From contig NW_020940358.1 in assembly GCF_900497805.2 (NCBI RefSeq), forward strand, positions 30,883,948 through 30,947,947: a stretch of DNA of 64,000 nucleotides, read 5' to 3'. Below are positions 56,400 to 64,000 of the stretch, one piece after another. Position 1 is the stretch's first letter; the number at the start of each line of letters is the position of its first letter. The position numbers were made by a program, and so were the translations under genes. Origin of the DNA: Vombatus ursinus (Eukaryota > Chordata > Mammalia > Diprotodontia > Vombatidae). The notes below the pieces were generated by a model. The model made no database searches, was not told the DNA's origin, and saw nothing but the letters and a program-made list of their open reading frames with translations.

Positions 56400-56515
56400 C
56401 TATGAGCAATAAAATGTTAAGTTTCTCAAGAACAGGGATTATTTCTGTTTTTTTTCCTCCTTTATATTTCCAGCACTTATCACAGAACCTCGCATATAGT
56501 AGGTGAATGAATGAG
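56400..56515 (+). mobile_element. L2 3' terminus
   Basis: tttctcaagaacagggatta, tttccagcacttatcacaga, gcatatagtaggtgaatgaa. Confidence 0.75.
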
Positions 56516-56659
56516 CGAAAAATCAAGTATTAAGCACTTACATATACTGAGTTATTTCCATCTTGCCTCTCCCATTAGAAATGTTCACTCTTGGGGGGGG
56601 GTGCTATTTTTTTTTTTTGGCCTTTCTTTTTATCATCTGCACATGTTTAATTTTTTACT

Positions 56660-56830
56660 TTATTGACTGAATGAATGACTTTCAGGCATGGTGTTAAGTG
56701 CTGGAGAAATAATCAAACAAGTCATTCCCTGCTCTTAAGGAGTTTACATTTTAATTAAGGAAGACAATACTTATAGGGGAGCCAGAGTTAGGAAGGAGGG
56801 GGAAATTGGCCAAGTTTTAGTGGGATTAGG
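56660..56830 (-). mobile_element. L2 3' part
   Basis: ttcaggcatggtgttaagtg, attccctgctcttaaggagt, ttacattttaattaaggaag. Confidence 0.7.
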
Positions 56831-56831
56831 G

Positions 56832-57185
56832 ATATGCTGGTAAATATTTAACTGCTGGCTCTCAAAAATATCTATGCAGAGACACATTTTTGTTTTTGTT
56901 TTTGGAGGCAATCAGGGTTAAGTGACTTGCCCAGTATTACACAGCCAGATCCACACTTTTAACTTTAATCTGCATTATTAACATTTTCTCCATCACTTTC
57001 TTAAGTCTTTATAATCAGCAAAATTATAAATCAAATTCTTATCTGTATCATTTAGAGATTTCGGAGGTGTAACTGCTCGCACTGAAAATTCAGCATTGGC
57101 TGTGGTAAACCCTGTGAGTCAGTTCCAGAATGCCGCTGGCTAGAATGCTTTGGTGTTAGCTGGGAGGTTCCATGGGAGGCTGGTT
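56832..57185 (-). mobile_element. Unassigned ancient repeat, copy 3
   Basis: Reverse complement of copies 1 and 2: atgctggtaaatatttaact, attaacattttctccatcac, tttcttaagtctttataatc, aaattataaatcaaattctt, cactgaaaattcagcattgg. A short SINE tail (56886-56950: T-rich, then ggttaagtgacttgcccag) is inserted in it. Confidence 0.65.
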
Positions 57186-57189
57186 TTGG

Positions 57190-57925
57190 GCAAGATGAAG
57201 AGAATGTTCACCTACCAGGGCCCAACGGTGGCAGTCAGAGTCCAAGTGAGAGGCAGAGGACCTGAGTGGCTGAGACCTGGTTTGGAGCTGTCTAAGAAGG
57301 TGCTTAATTAACTGCTTGGTGAATTAATCCATTAAAACTTTTTTGCCTACTTCTGGCCATGCTGGAGCTCCCTTCTTCCATTCTTTCCCTCTTATGAGGC
57401 CTCAGTGTAAGAGGGGAGTATGGTGTCAAGTTCTAAATTATCAACTTAAGATAGCCTGCCCCTGTCACCTGCAGTCACATGACCGCAGGGATCCATGGAA
57501 TCTATCTTCTAAGTCCTGCGGCATAAGCCTTTAGGGACAGGGCAAAGAAGGGGGAGAGGGATCCTTAGGTCCAATGTACGATATTCTTCTTTCCATCCAC
57601 TGCATCCAAATGTTCCTTGGTCTGTTGACCTGGGGATCCTAGTGTCTTAGAGCCAAACCCAGTATCACCTTCAGCTGAGAGAAGGGTGGGGTGAAATATT
57701 TGCATCCCAGCTGGTTGCATTCAGGCAGCCAGTGCGTGAGTAGGGCTGGGTTGGATTAATAGCTCAGCTGGATTTTCCTGGCTCCTTCCAGGAGCTGCAG
57801 TTCAGATAGCCAAGTGAGTGCCTGCCCAGGATGTCACTGAAGACACCTCCACCCTCCCTGGCCAAAGAGGCTCAGTTCGGCTGGCTGATGGGTCTGCAAT
57901 ACCTCTCTCTGGGGTTTGTGTTTTG
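57190..57925. other. Unique sequence, no gene recognised
   Basis: No repeat recognised; moderately GC-rich for the window. Frame 57343-57534 (63 codons) has no support. Confidence 0.45.
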
Positions 57926-58167
57926 TTCAGCATTTATATATGCTTAAGGACTGCAAATCACTTTACAAATATAGCATTTTGTCCTCACAACAACTCTGGA
58001 ATACAGGTGCTGTTATTATCCCTATATTACAGATGAGGAAACTGAGGCCAGAGATTAAGGGACTTGCCCAGGGTCACATAACTAGTAAGTGGCTGAGGCT
58101 GTCTTTGAACTCAGGTCTTTCTGACTCCAGTGTTCTTTCCACTGTGTTACCTAGCTGCCTTTTCCTT
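57925..58167 (-). mobile_element. CORE-SINE (THER1-like)
   Basis: gcatttatatatgcttaagg, cctcacaacaactctggaat, cagatgaggaaactgaggcc, gacttgcccagggtcacata, ctgtgttacctagctgcc. Well kept. Confidence 0.9.
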
Positions 58168-58194
58168 GAACCACGTTTAAAAATTACCACCCAT

Positions 58195-58341
58195 GGGCAG
58201 CTAGGTGGCACAGTGGATAGAGCACCAGCCCTGGAGTCAGGAGGCCCCGAGTTCAAATCCAGTCTTAGACCAGAGACTTGACACTTAACTAGCTATGTGA
58301 CCTTGAGCAAGTCACTTAACCCCAATTGCCTTGCCCCCCCA
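58195..58341 (+). mobile_element. tRNA-headed short SINE
   Basis: gggcagctaggtggcacagt head to gcaagtcacttaaccccaat and a C/A-rich tail. A probable duplication aaaattaccaccca / aaaataccatcca flanks it. Confidence 0.9.
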
Positions 58342-58479
58342 AAATACCATCCACAAAGATTCTACAAATTTTGTGCCCTCCAGAAACTTATGCCATCTTT
58401 TCAAGTAGACATTACACAAAACATCATGGTTAAAGGGAAGTGGGAAGGGAGAAAGAAGACTAGGGAAAGAATCAAGAGA

Positions 58480-58730
58480 CCAGGGTACTAGTCCCCATTC
58501 TACCCTTCTAAGTGACCTTAGGCAAGTCACATCCTCTCTGGAGTTAATTTCCTCATTTATAGTATGAGGGGGTTAAAAAATAAAATTAGGACGTTGTACA
58601 AGAGGATCTGTAAGTCATTTCTAGTCCTATGATATTTGTAAATTTGACTTACAAGAAGTAGGAAAGGGACTGGATTTGGAGTCCAAAAACTTGGTTTTGA
58701 TTCTTGGTTCTGCTACTTACTAGCTGATGG
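58480..58730 (+). mobile_element. Two MIR fragments
   Basis: 58480-58640: gtgaccttaggcaagtcaca, ctctggagttaatttcctca, tatagtatgagggggttaa. 58650-58730: ggactggatttggagtccaa, gattcttggttctgctactt, actagctgatggcgtg, which breaks off after the head. Confidence 0.65.
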
Positions 58731-59154
58731 CGTGTGGAAGCAGGGCCTGTAAGACCACCGTCCTGCCTCCAGCTCCACTCTTGTAGCATCATCGAAGGGA
58801 ACAACCGTTATGGAGAAGGGTCCCTTCATCCTCATCACCACCAGGGCCGATTGCCACTCAACCGCCATCAGTGGAGCAGACAAACTAGCCTAGACAAAAC
58901 AACAAGAAACTGTGAGGGAAAGAAGATGGCACATGCCAGGCATGGGTCACTTTGATCATCAGCTCCCTTCAAACCCTGATGGTCACAGTCCAGGACCCTG
59001 AGCCCAAGAGCCCCTTGAAGAGCAGCATACTCCCCCTCCTTCCAGCCTGGCTTTGGAAACCCATGTCCAGGAAAGTTACCCTTGTGGACGTGTGACAGGC
59101 TACGTCCTTGGCAGGTGCTGCAGCCTCCTTAGCAGCCACAGCTCAGAAGGACCG
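58731..59154. other. Unassigned, perhaps part of the neighbouring retrocopy
   Basis: GC-richer than its surroundings and repeat-free. It could be worn upstream sequence of the Y-box retrocopy, but I see no convincing homology. Confidence 0.3.
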
Positions 59155-59280
59155 GAAAGGAAGGCCCTTACCACCAAATTCCTTGGCCCTGTTGAATGGT
59201 TCAGCATCACTAAGTGGTATGCTTTTATTAATGGAAATCCATTTTAAAGGATGCGTTACCATCAGCTTTACCACTGCAAC
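59155..59280 (+). pseudogene. Y-box / cold shock domain protein processed pseudogene fragment
   Basis: The frame reads KALTTKFLGPVEWF, then SITKWYAFINGN, which lines up residue by residue with the start of the cold shock domain of Y-box proteins (IATKVLGTVKWF NVRNGYGFINRN). YBX proteins bind single-stranded nucleic acid in mRNP particles and in the nucleus. The RNA-binding RNP1 (GYGFI) is changed to WYAFI. After INGN the frame meets a TAA (59245-59247); the DNA still resembles the next codons (ggatgcgttaccatcag), so the reading frame is shifted. No intron where the parent gene has one is consistent with a retrocopy, but the visible part is short. Which Y-box gene was the parent (YBX1, 2 or 3) cannot be told. 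The right side is lost before the L2 tail at 59330. Confidence 0.72.
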
Positions 59281-59329
59281 CTTAGCACCATGAGGCCTTT
59301 CCATTCATCCTGCAGTTGAAACCTACTCT

Positions 59330-59458
59330 ATCATTGTGCCCTCATTAAAATATGAACTCCTTGAGAGCAGGGACTGTCTTTTGTTTTTTTATTTTTACAC
59401 CAAGCACTTAGCATAATGCTTTGCATATAGTAAGAACTTAATAAATAGCTTTTTTCAT
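59330..59458 (+). mobile_element. L2 3' terminus
   Basis: aactccttgagagcagggac, accaagcacttagcataatg, catatagtaagaacttaata. Directly followed by a CCTT tract. Confidence 0.85.
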
Positions 59459-59459
59459 C

Positions 59460-59697
59460 CATTCCTCCATTCTTTCATTTGTTCCTTCCTCCTTCCTTTC
59501 TCCCTCCCTACTTCCTTCCTTCCTCCCTCCTTCCCTCCTTTCTTCCTTTCTCCCTCCCTTCCTTTCTCTCTTCTCTCCCTCCTTCTTTCCTCTTTTCCCT
59601 TTCTCCTTCCTTCCTTCCTTCCTTCCTTCCTTCCTTCCTTCCTTCCTTCCTTCCTTCCTTCCTTCCTTCCTTCCTTCCTTCCTTCCTTCCTTCCATC
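59460..59697 (+). repeat. (CCTT)n/(CTTT)n polypyrimidine tract
   Basis: Irregular C/T sequence, then a pure CCTT run from about 59606 to 59692. The lysine/glycine/arginine/glutamate-rich minus-strand frames here are artefacts. Confidence 0.97.
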
Positions 59698-60089
59698 TTG
59701 AATTTGGTGGATAAAGGGACAAAGCTTTTGTTTGCTATAGCTAAGGTTTAAACATTTTATTCCTTAAATTGCTGTTCATTAGAGGCTTCAAATCTTCATA
59801 ATCATATACCATCCCCCAATCCCTCCCCCTCACCCCCACTAAACAAATGTCTCCTACCACCAAAAGAAGAGTTTAAGTTTAAGAGTTTAAGAGTGAGAGT
59901 CCATCCCATTCCATTTGAACACAGGAAGCAGACTTTTAGGTTGAATCAATCAATCAGAGGTATAAACTAGCTATGAATTAGCAGTCAAAGGAGTGAGGTA
60001 CCTTTGAGCCATTGGATGAAAGCAAATGACTCCATCCAAGAAATGTCTTGTGACTGGTTGGGGAGACTCAATCATGTCCTGAGGGCTTG

Positions 60090-60365
60090 TATAAAAACAT
60101 CAAGCCAGTTTGGAAGCCAGTATTCCAGTGGTGGGCCAGCCTAATGGTAGAGCAGCTTCAGCCAAGCCCCTGAAACAAAATTACTTGGGGGGGGTAGTCA
60201 CCCTCTGGGCACTTGACATGCCAAGTTGAATAGTGACTCTGGAAGAGAGAGTGAGACTGACAACTTTGTGCAGCTCTGCTGCACTTAAATCCAATTTTCA
60301 CTCCAGTCAAGATATCACCCTGTGATGTCATTGGTCCTCTTTGAAAACAAACAGGACTTGGGAAG
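60090..60365 (+). mobile_element. RTE-clade LINE 3' end
   Basis: Ends ccctgtgatgtcattggtcc, tctttgaaaacaaacaggac, the same terminus as at 30318-30365. The upstream part (about 60115-60300) is worn. 59700-60090 before it is not recognised. Confidence 0.7.
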
Positions 60366-60674
60366 AAGCCTCAGGGCCTGTGCTACACTGGAATTAAAAA
60401 TATCCAGTGTGATTTTATCATCCACTAAAATCCTCCTCTAGCTTGGAGGTGACCCTGGATTTTAGAAGATTAAAATAGGGGTGCAAAAACTCTTGTAGAT
60501 CCTACCAAGCTTAGGAAGATTTTGGATACCATCCAAGGCCTTGAATGGTCTTTTTGTTTTCTGGGGAGCATAGACAGGTTGTGATCTGTACCAGGATCAA
60601 GAGTACTCTTGATGGTGAGACCATAGATTAATAAAGCATTGAATTATGCCATTTATCTTAAAATAATATTAAAA

Positions 60675-60780
60675 AAGATGCAGCATAGTACTGTTGATAA
60701 GAAAGCTAGCCCTGGCATCATGAAGATTGGGGCTCAAGTCCTGGCTCTTGCTATATGACTCTGGGCAAGTCACTTAACCT
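60675..60780 (+). mobile_element. MIR/CORE-SINE head half
   Basis: gcagcatagtactgttgata head, gctcaagtcctggctcttgc, gactctgggcaagtcactta, then it gives way to a GA run. Confidence 0.65.
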
Positions 60781-60781
60781 G

Positions 60782-60812
<31 letters not shown>

Positions 60813-60835
60813 GGGAGAGGGAGAGAGAGAGGGGG
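60781..60835 (+). repeat. (GA)n microsatellite
   Basis: GAGA with GGGA interruptions, expanded from within the MIR. Confidence 0.92.
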
Positions 60836-61164
60836 GCCCCAGGTAATTCTCTAAGACCAGAAGTAGCAGCATAGGTATCCATCTGCACTGGCTGAGAAAG
60901 TTCCTTATAGGTTGCTCTCTACATGAATGAAATCATGAGTCTGACTGAAAAAAAAATTAAAGGGGTCCATGTTGTACGCCATCCTCTCTGTGCCACTCTG
61001 AATGATTACCTATGTTACCTTCTTTTAGTAAAAGCTCTGATGACTGGGGTCACACCTCCTCTCAGTCCTCAGGTGTTTCCAGAGAGGTGAGGAACATGAC
61101 ATCTTTCCACTTGTAGGCATCCCTTTTTCCAATTTAATCAGAATCATCTGCAAATCCTATCTTC

Positions 61165-61435
61165 TGAAGGAAAGGAGGAAATAAGCATTTATTAAGTGCC
61201 TACTATGTACCAAGCACTGTGTTAAACACTTTACAAATTTGATCTCACAACAACCCTGGGAGATATTATTATCCTTGTTTTACAGTGGAGGAAACTGAGG
61301 TAGACAGAGGTTAAGTGACTTGCCCAAGGTTACTTACATAGCTAATGAGCGTATAAAGTCAAATTTGAACTCAAGTCTTTCTGACTTGAGGACTGGTGTT
61401 TCATCCACTGAGTTGCCTAGTTACTTAGGTCTTAA
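61165..61435 (-). mobile_element. CORE-SINE (THER1-like)
   Basis: aagcatttattaagtgccta, ctatgtaccaagcactgtgt, tgatctcacaacaaccctgg, gaggaaactgaggtagacag, gacttgcccaaggttactta, ctgagttgcctagttac. Confidence 0.88.
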
Positions 61436-61499
61436 AAATGATCTTAATGCTCTGGTGGGGGGAGGAATAAAAAAAAATCACTCTTCCTTTGGGAAAATT

Positions 61500-61735
61500 T
61501 GAGATCCCTATTAAGTAAAGTTCAGATTCCTTTGGTTGTCCTTTGTGGAGGCCCTCCATATCTGGCACCACCCCAACTGTCCAGTCTTACCTAATTTTAT
61601 TCTCCTGCATCTACTGCATGCCATAGCTCATCTGAATAGAAGAACATTATGGTGCTATCTTTGGAGTCAGAATCTCAGTTGGAATCCTGGACCTACCACT
61701 TAGTACAAGTTTGGCCTTGAACAAGGAAGCTGTAT
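61500..61735 (+). mobile_element. L2-type piece followed by MIR fragment
   Basis: 61510-61640: ttcagattcctttggttgt, ctccatatctggcaccaccc. 61650-61735: ctttggagtcagaatctcag, ttggaatcctggacctacc (MIR head). Confidence 0.55.
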
Positions 61736-61985
61736 TATATGAACTCTGAACTGATGAACTCTGAGTGCAGATGGAAGCATATTTTTCCCTTTATTTTTCT
61801 TGCCTTTTTTTTAAACAATATGGCTAATATAGAAATATGTTTTGCATGACTTCACATGTATGATGGGTATCATATTTCCTGCTTTCTTAATGGGTAGGGA
61901 AGGGGCTGGTGGGAGGGGGATGATTTAGAGCTCAACATTTTAAAAAAGAATGTCAAAAAAGTAACAAACAATAAAGAAAATGGAA
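61736..61985 (+). mobile_element. L1 3' UTR with poly-A
   Basis: gagtgcagatggaagcatat, caatatggctaatatagaaa, tatgttttgcatgacttcac, cattttaaaaaagaatgtca, agaaaatgg. Only the 3' 250 bases. Confidence 0.85.
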
Positions 61986-61989
61986 TTTT

Positions 61990-62200
61990 TCAAAAAGGAT
62001 TACTGTAGCACAGTGGAAAGTGCACTGGGCTTGGAAAAAGGAAGGCCTGGGTTGTAATCTTACCTCAGATATTCACTAGCTGTGATGCTGGGTAAGCCAT
62101 TTAAACCTCTTTGGGTCTCAGTTTCCTCATCTGTAAAATGAGGGAGTTGGACCCTATGACCTCTAATATCCCCTTCTACCTTTAAATCTATGAACATGAA
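61990..62200 (+). mobile_element. MIR/CORE-SINE
   Basis: gcacagtggaaagtgcactg head, gtaatcttacctcagatatt, gtctcagtttcctcatctgt, gttggaccctatgacctcta. Confidence 0.8.
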
Positions 62201-62465
62201 TTACATCCTTTTCCCTTTCTCGTGCTGTTCCCCAGGGCTGCCATGTCCCCTCCTCCCTTGGTGATGTCTTGCCCACTAGTAGGTTAAAATCCAACTTAGA
62301 TACTCTCACCTCTAGGAAGTCTTTTCTGATTCTCCCATTGGTAATAACCTCCCCCCTTCCCACCTGTTCCACTCTTCAGGTAATACTTTGGATCAGAGTT
62401 ACTTATGTATGTGTTATCTTTTGCCTAGACTATGATCTCCATTAGGGAAAGGATGTGACTTTCTC
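62200..62465 (+). mobile_element. L2 3' region
   Basis: ctctaggaagtcttttctga, ttactatgtatgtgttatc-like, cctagactatgatctccatt, gggaaaggatgtgactt. Confidence 0.65.
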
Positions 62466-62467
62466 CC

Positions 62468-62600
62468 AGAGCTACTCACTAACAGTGTGACATTGCATGA
62501 GTCACTTAACCTATTTAAGGCTCAGTGTCCTCATCTGTAAAATGAGGGGGTTGGAAAAGCTAACTCTAAGGTCCATTCCTGCTTTAAATCTATGCTTGTA
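62468..62600 (+). mobile_element. MIR fragment
   Basis: cattgcatgagtcacttaac, gtcctcatctgtaaaatgag, ggttggaaaagctaactcta, with a TAA run (62600-62618) at its end. Confidence 0.7.
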
Positions 62601-62604
62601 TAAT

Positions 62605-62828
62605 AATAATAATAATAATAGCTAGCATTTATATAGCACCTACTCTGTGCCAGGTACTTTACAAATATTACAACCCGGGGAGGTAGGTGCTATTATTATT
62701 ACCAATTTACAGATGAAGAAGCAGAGGTTATATGACTTGCCCAAGGTCACACAGCTAGGAAGTATCAGAGACTGGATTTGAACTCAAGTCTACCTGACTT
62801 CAGGCCTACTGCTCTATCCATTGCTGGC
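62605..62828 (-). mobile_element. CORE-SINE (THER1-like)
   Basis: atagctagcatttatatagc, acctactctgtgccaggtac, gatgaagaagcagaggttat, gacttgcccaaggtcacaca, ctgctctatccattgctg. Confidence 0.9.
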
Positions 62829-62849
62829 TGAAATCCAAAGTGAATATTG

Positions 62850-63172
62850 CAAAATTATAAAAACAAGCATTTCCCCAAAGATAATATATGAGATGACACC
62901 TGACCTTACCCCTCCTCCAAGAAGTGGGAGGCCCACAGATGTGGAACACTACACATATTTTCAGATTTTTTCCCCAATGTATTGATTGGTTCTGCCAATT
63001 GATATTTACTTCTTCCTTTCCTTTTTTCTTTTAAAATATTTGTTATATTGGATGGCTCTCTGGGAGGAAGGAGGGATCTGGGAAAAGATTAATACAAAAA
63101 AATTTTAAAAATATTTAAAAAATAAAATTAATATAAAAGGTAACAAAATAAAATATATCAATAATTTAAAAA
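62850..63172 (+). mobile_element. Old L1 3' end
   Basis: ttggatggctctctgggagg and the A-rich end (63095-63172) match the old L1 tail at 50230-50335. Confidence 0.5.
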
Positions 63173-63659
63173 AAGCTAGTTGAATTAAACTGTTTCCTGC
63201 TTCAAGTCATAACCCTTTGTGAGCTCATCTTTCACACTAGATTAGTTTTTCTAATACCTGTCCTCTTCTTTAAAAATGTTGACATTAGCTCTTTCAGTCC
63301 AGTGAGAGAGAAAAATTCCCCAGAGCCCACAGCTGTGGCTTAGTTTTCATCGCTTTTCTTCATCTGATCAGGCCTCTGTCTGCCAAGGTCCCTTTCCGAC
63401 AGCATTTCTTTCAGCCAACTGACTGTAATCTAAAACATCTCCCCATCTGGGGCTTCGTAGTGAGAAAAGAAGTGTCGGGTCTCTCTGAGCTTGGTTCAAA
63501 ATTGGCCATATCTGAGGCCTTCAGAGACCCCGTGGGGCTTTAGCTCTACTCACCTGACCACAGCATCCCCAGGTCCTTAACCATGAGGGGCCTACTTGCT
63601 CTACCCCTTGGGCCCAGAGAATCAGGCATTTAAAATGTCTAGAAGGCAAAAAAAGCAAG

Positions 63660-63900
63660 GACCTCATGGTATGTAGGGCAGTTGTCTAATTGGGGCTATT
63701 GCTAATTGCTCCTTTAATGAGCAGCAATGATTTCTTTCCCCACTCCCACCCTCAATTTAACAAGCTTTGGTCCATCTGGAGCAGGCTGGGGCTGAAGGAT
63801 TAATTAATTCTAATGATTTTTAAGGAAAATTTTGCTACAGAAAATATGATGTAAGTGAGGACATTTTGATTACCTAGTTGGATGTTGGCAGAAAGCTGTA
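63660..63900. promoter_or_regulatory. Candidate conserved non-coding element
   Basis: Repeat-free, with a dense set of homeodomain-type cores (ctaattgg, gctaattg, ttaatga, ggattaattaattc, tctaatga) and an imperfect inverted pair attgct...gctc / gagcagcaat at 63698-63728. This composition is typical of deeply conserved developmental enhancers, but conservation itself cannot be seen here. 63173-63659 to its left is also unique. Confidence 0.3.
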
Positions 63901-64000
63901 CTCTTCCCCCCCTCCCCACCTCCTTCTTTTCCTGTCCCTTGCTTCCTTCAGACTAATAAAGACAGAGTAAGAAGAAATACAAATTACAAGACAAGAATGA

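Noticed and set aside
432-58341. tRNA genes suggested by tRNA-like boxes at 432, 19612, 27450, 44991, 49741 and 58195
   Set aside because: These are the heads of SINEs: each continues into the CORE or gcaagtcacttaacc block and an A-rich or aacaac tail, mostly with target duplications.
59438-59722. KEGR-repeat frames on the minus strand
   Set aside because: Translation of the CCTT microsatellite.
1-64000. CRISPR array, operon, plasmid origin or phage module
   Set aside because: No regularly spaced repeats, no dense co-directional genes and a wholly vertebrate repeat content.

Overview
The window reads as nuclear DNA of a marsupial. The evidence is the repeat content: several CORE-SINEs of the MAR1 type (tRNA-like head, CORE, 3' end rich in aacaacaac), many short tRNA-headed SINEs that begin gggcagctaggtggc (WALLSI/WSINE-like, best known from Australian marsupials), marsupial-type L1 copies, and dense L2, CR1/L3, RTE and MIR/THER1 relics. 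There is no sign of bacterial or viral gene order, no rRNA gene and no stand-alone tRNA gene. The species cannot be fixed from the sequence.

Layout. 0-4.3 kb is a nest of L1 copies: an older L1 holds a SINE and a younger, 5'-truncated L1. 4.3-12.7 kb is poor in recent repeats and holds the best case for a host gene: two exon-like blocks (5285-5330 and 8812-8841) with good splice signals, matching phase, an early stop and possible 3' UTR. 12.7-25.2 kb is a patchwork of CR1/L3, L2, CORE-SINE and a hAT-like fragment, plus a long CTTT/CCTT tract with a 10-N assembly gap. 25.3-25.9 kb (minus strand) has the longest reading frame not explained by a repeat; I do not recognise it. 26-31 kb is mostly unique, with MAR1, CORE-SINE and an RTE tail. 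31-43 kb holds three 5'-truncated L1s, several SINEs inside or beside them and a mariner-type MITE sitting in an L2. 46.0-47.7 kb is an L1 bounded by a 16-bp exact duplication. 49.6-50.3 kb is an older L1. 52.1-55.1 kb is a long L2-clade LINE split by another L1. 55.2 kb carries a small fossil of a Ty3/Gypsy-like integrase. 58.2-64 kb contains a piece of a Y-box (cold shock domain) processed pseudogene, a CCTT tract, an RTE tail, more L2/MIR, and a repeat-free AT-rich end that resembles conserved non-coding DNA.

How it works together. This looks like intergenic and intronic host DNA shaped by successive retrotransposition waves: L2/CR1/MIR oldest, then old L1 and MAR1, then younger L1 and short SINEs. 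The insertion order can be read from target-site duplications (TSDs). No operon or multi-gene system was found. The points most worth checking are the possible gene end at 5.3-8.8 kb, the unassigned 205-codon frame at 25.3-25.9 kb, and a low-copy old repeat seen three times (23.6, 34.4 and 57.0 kb) that I could not assign to a family.
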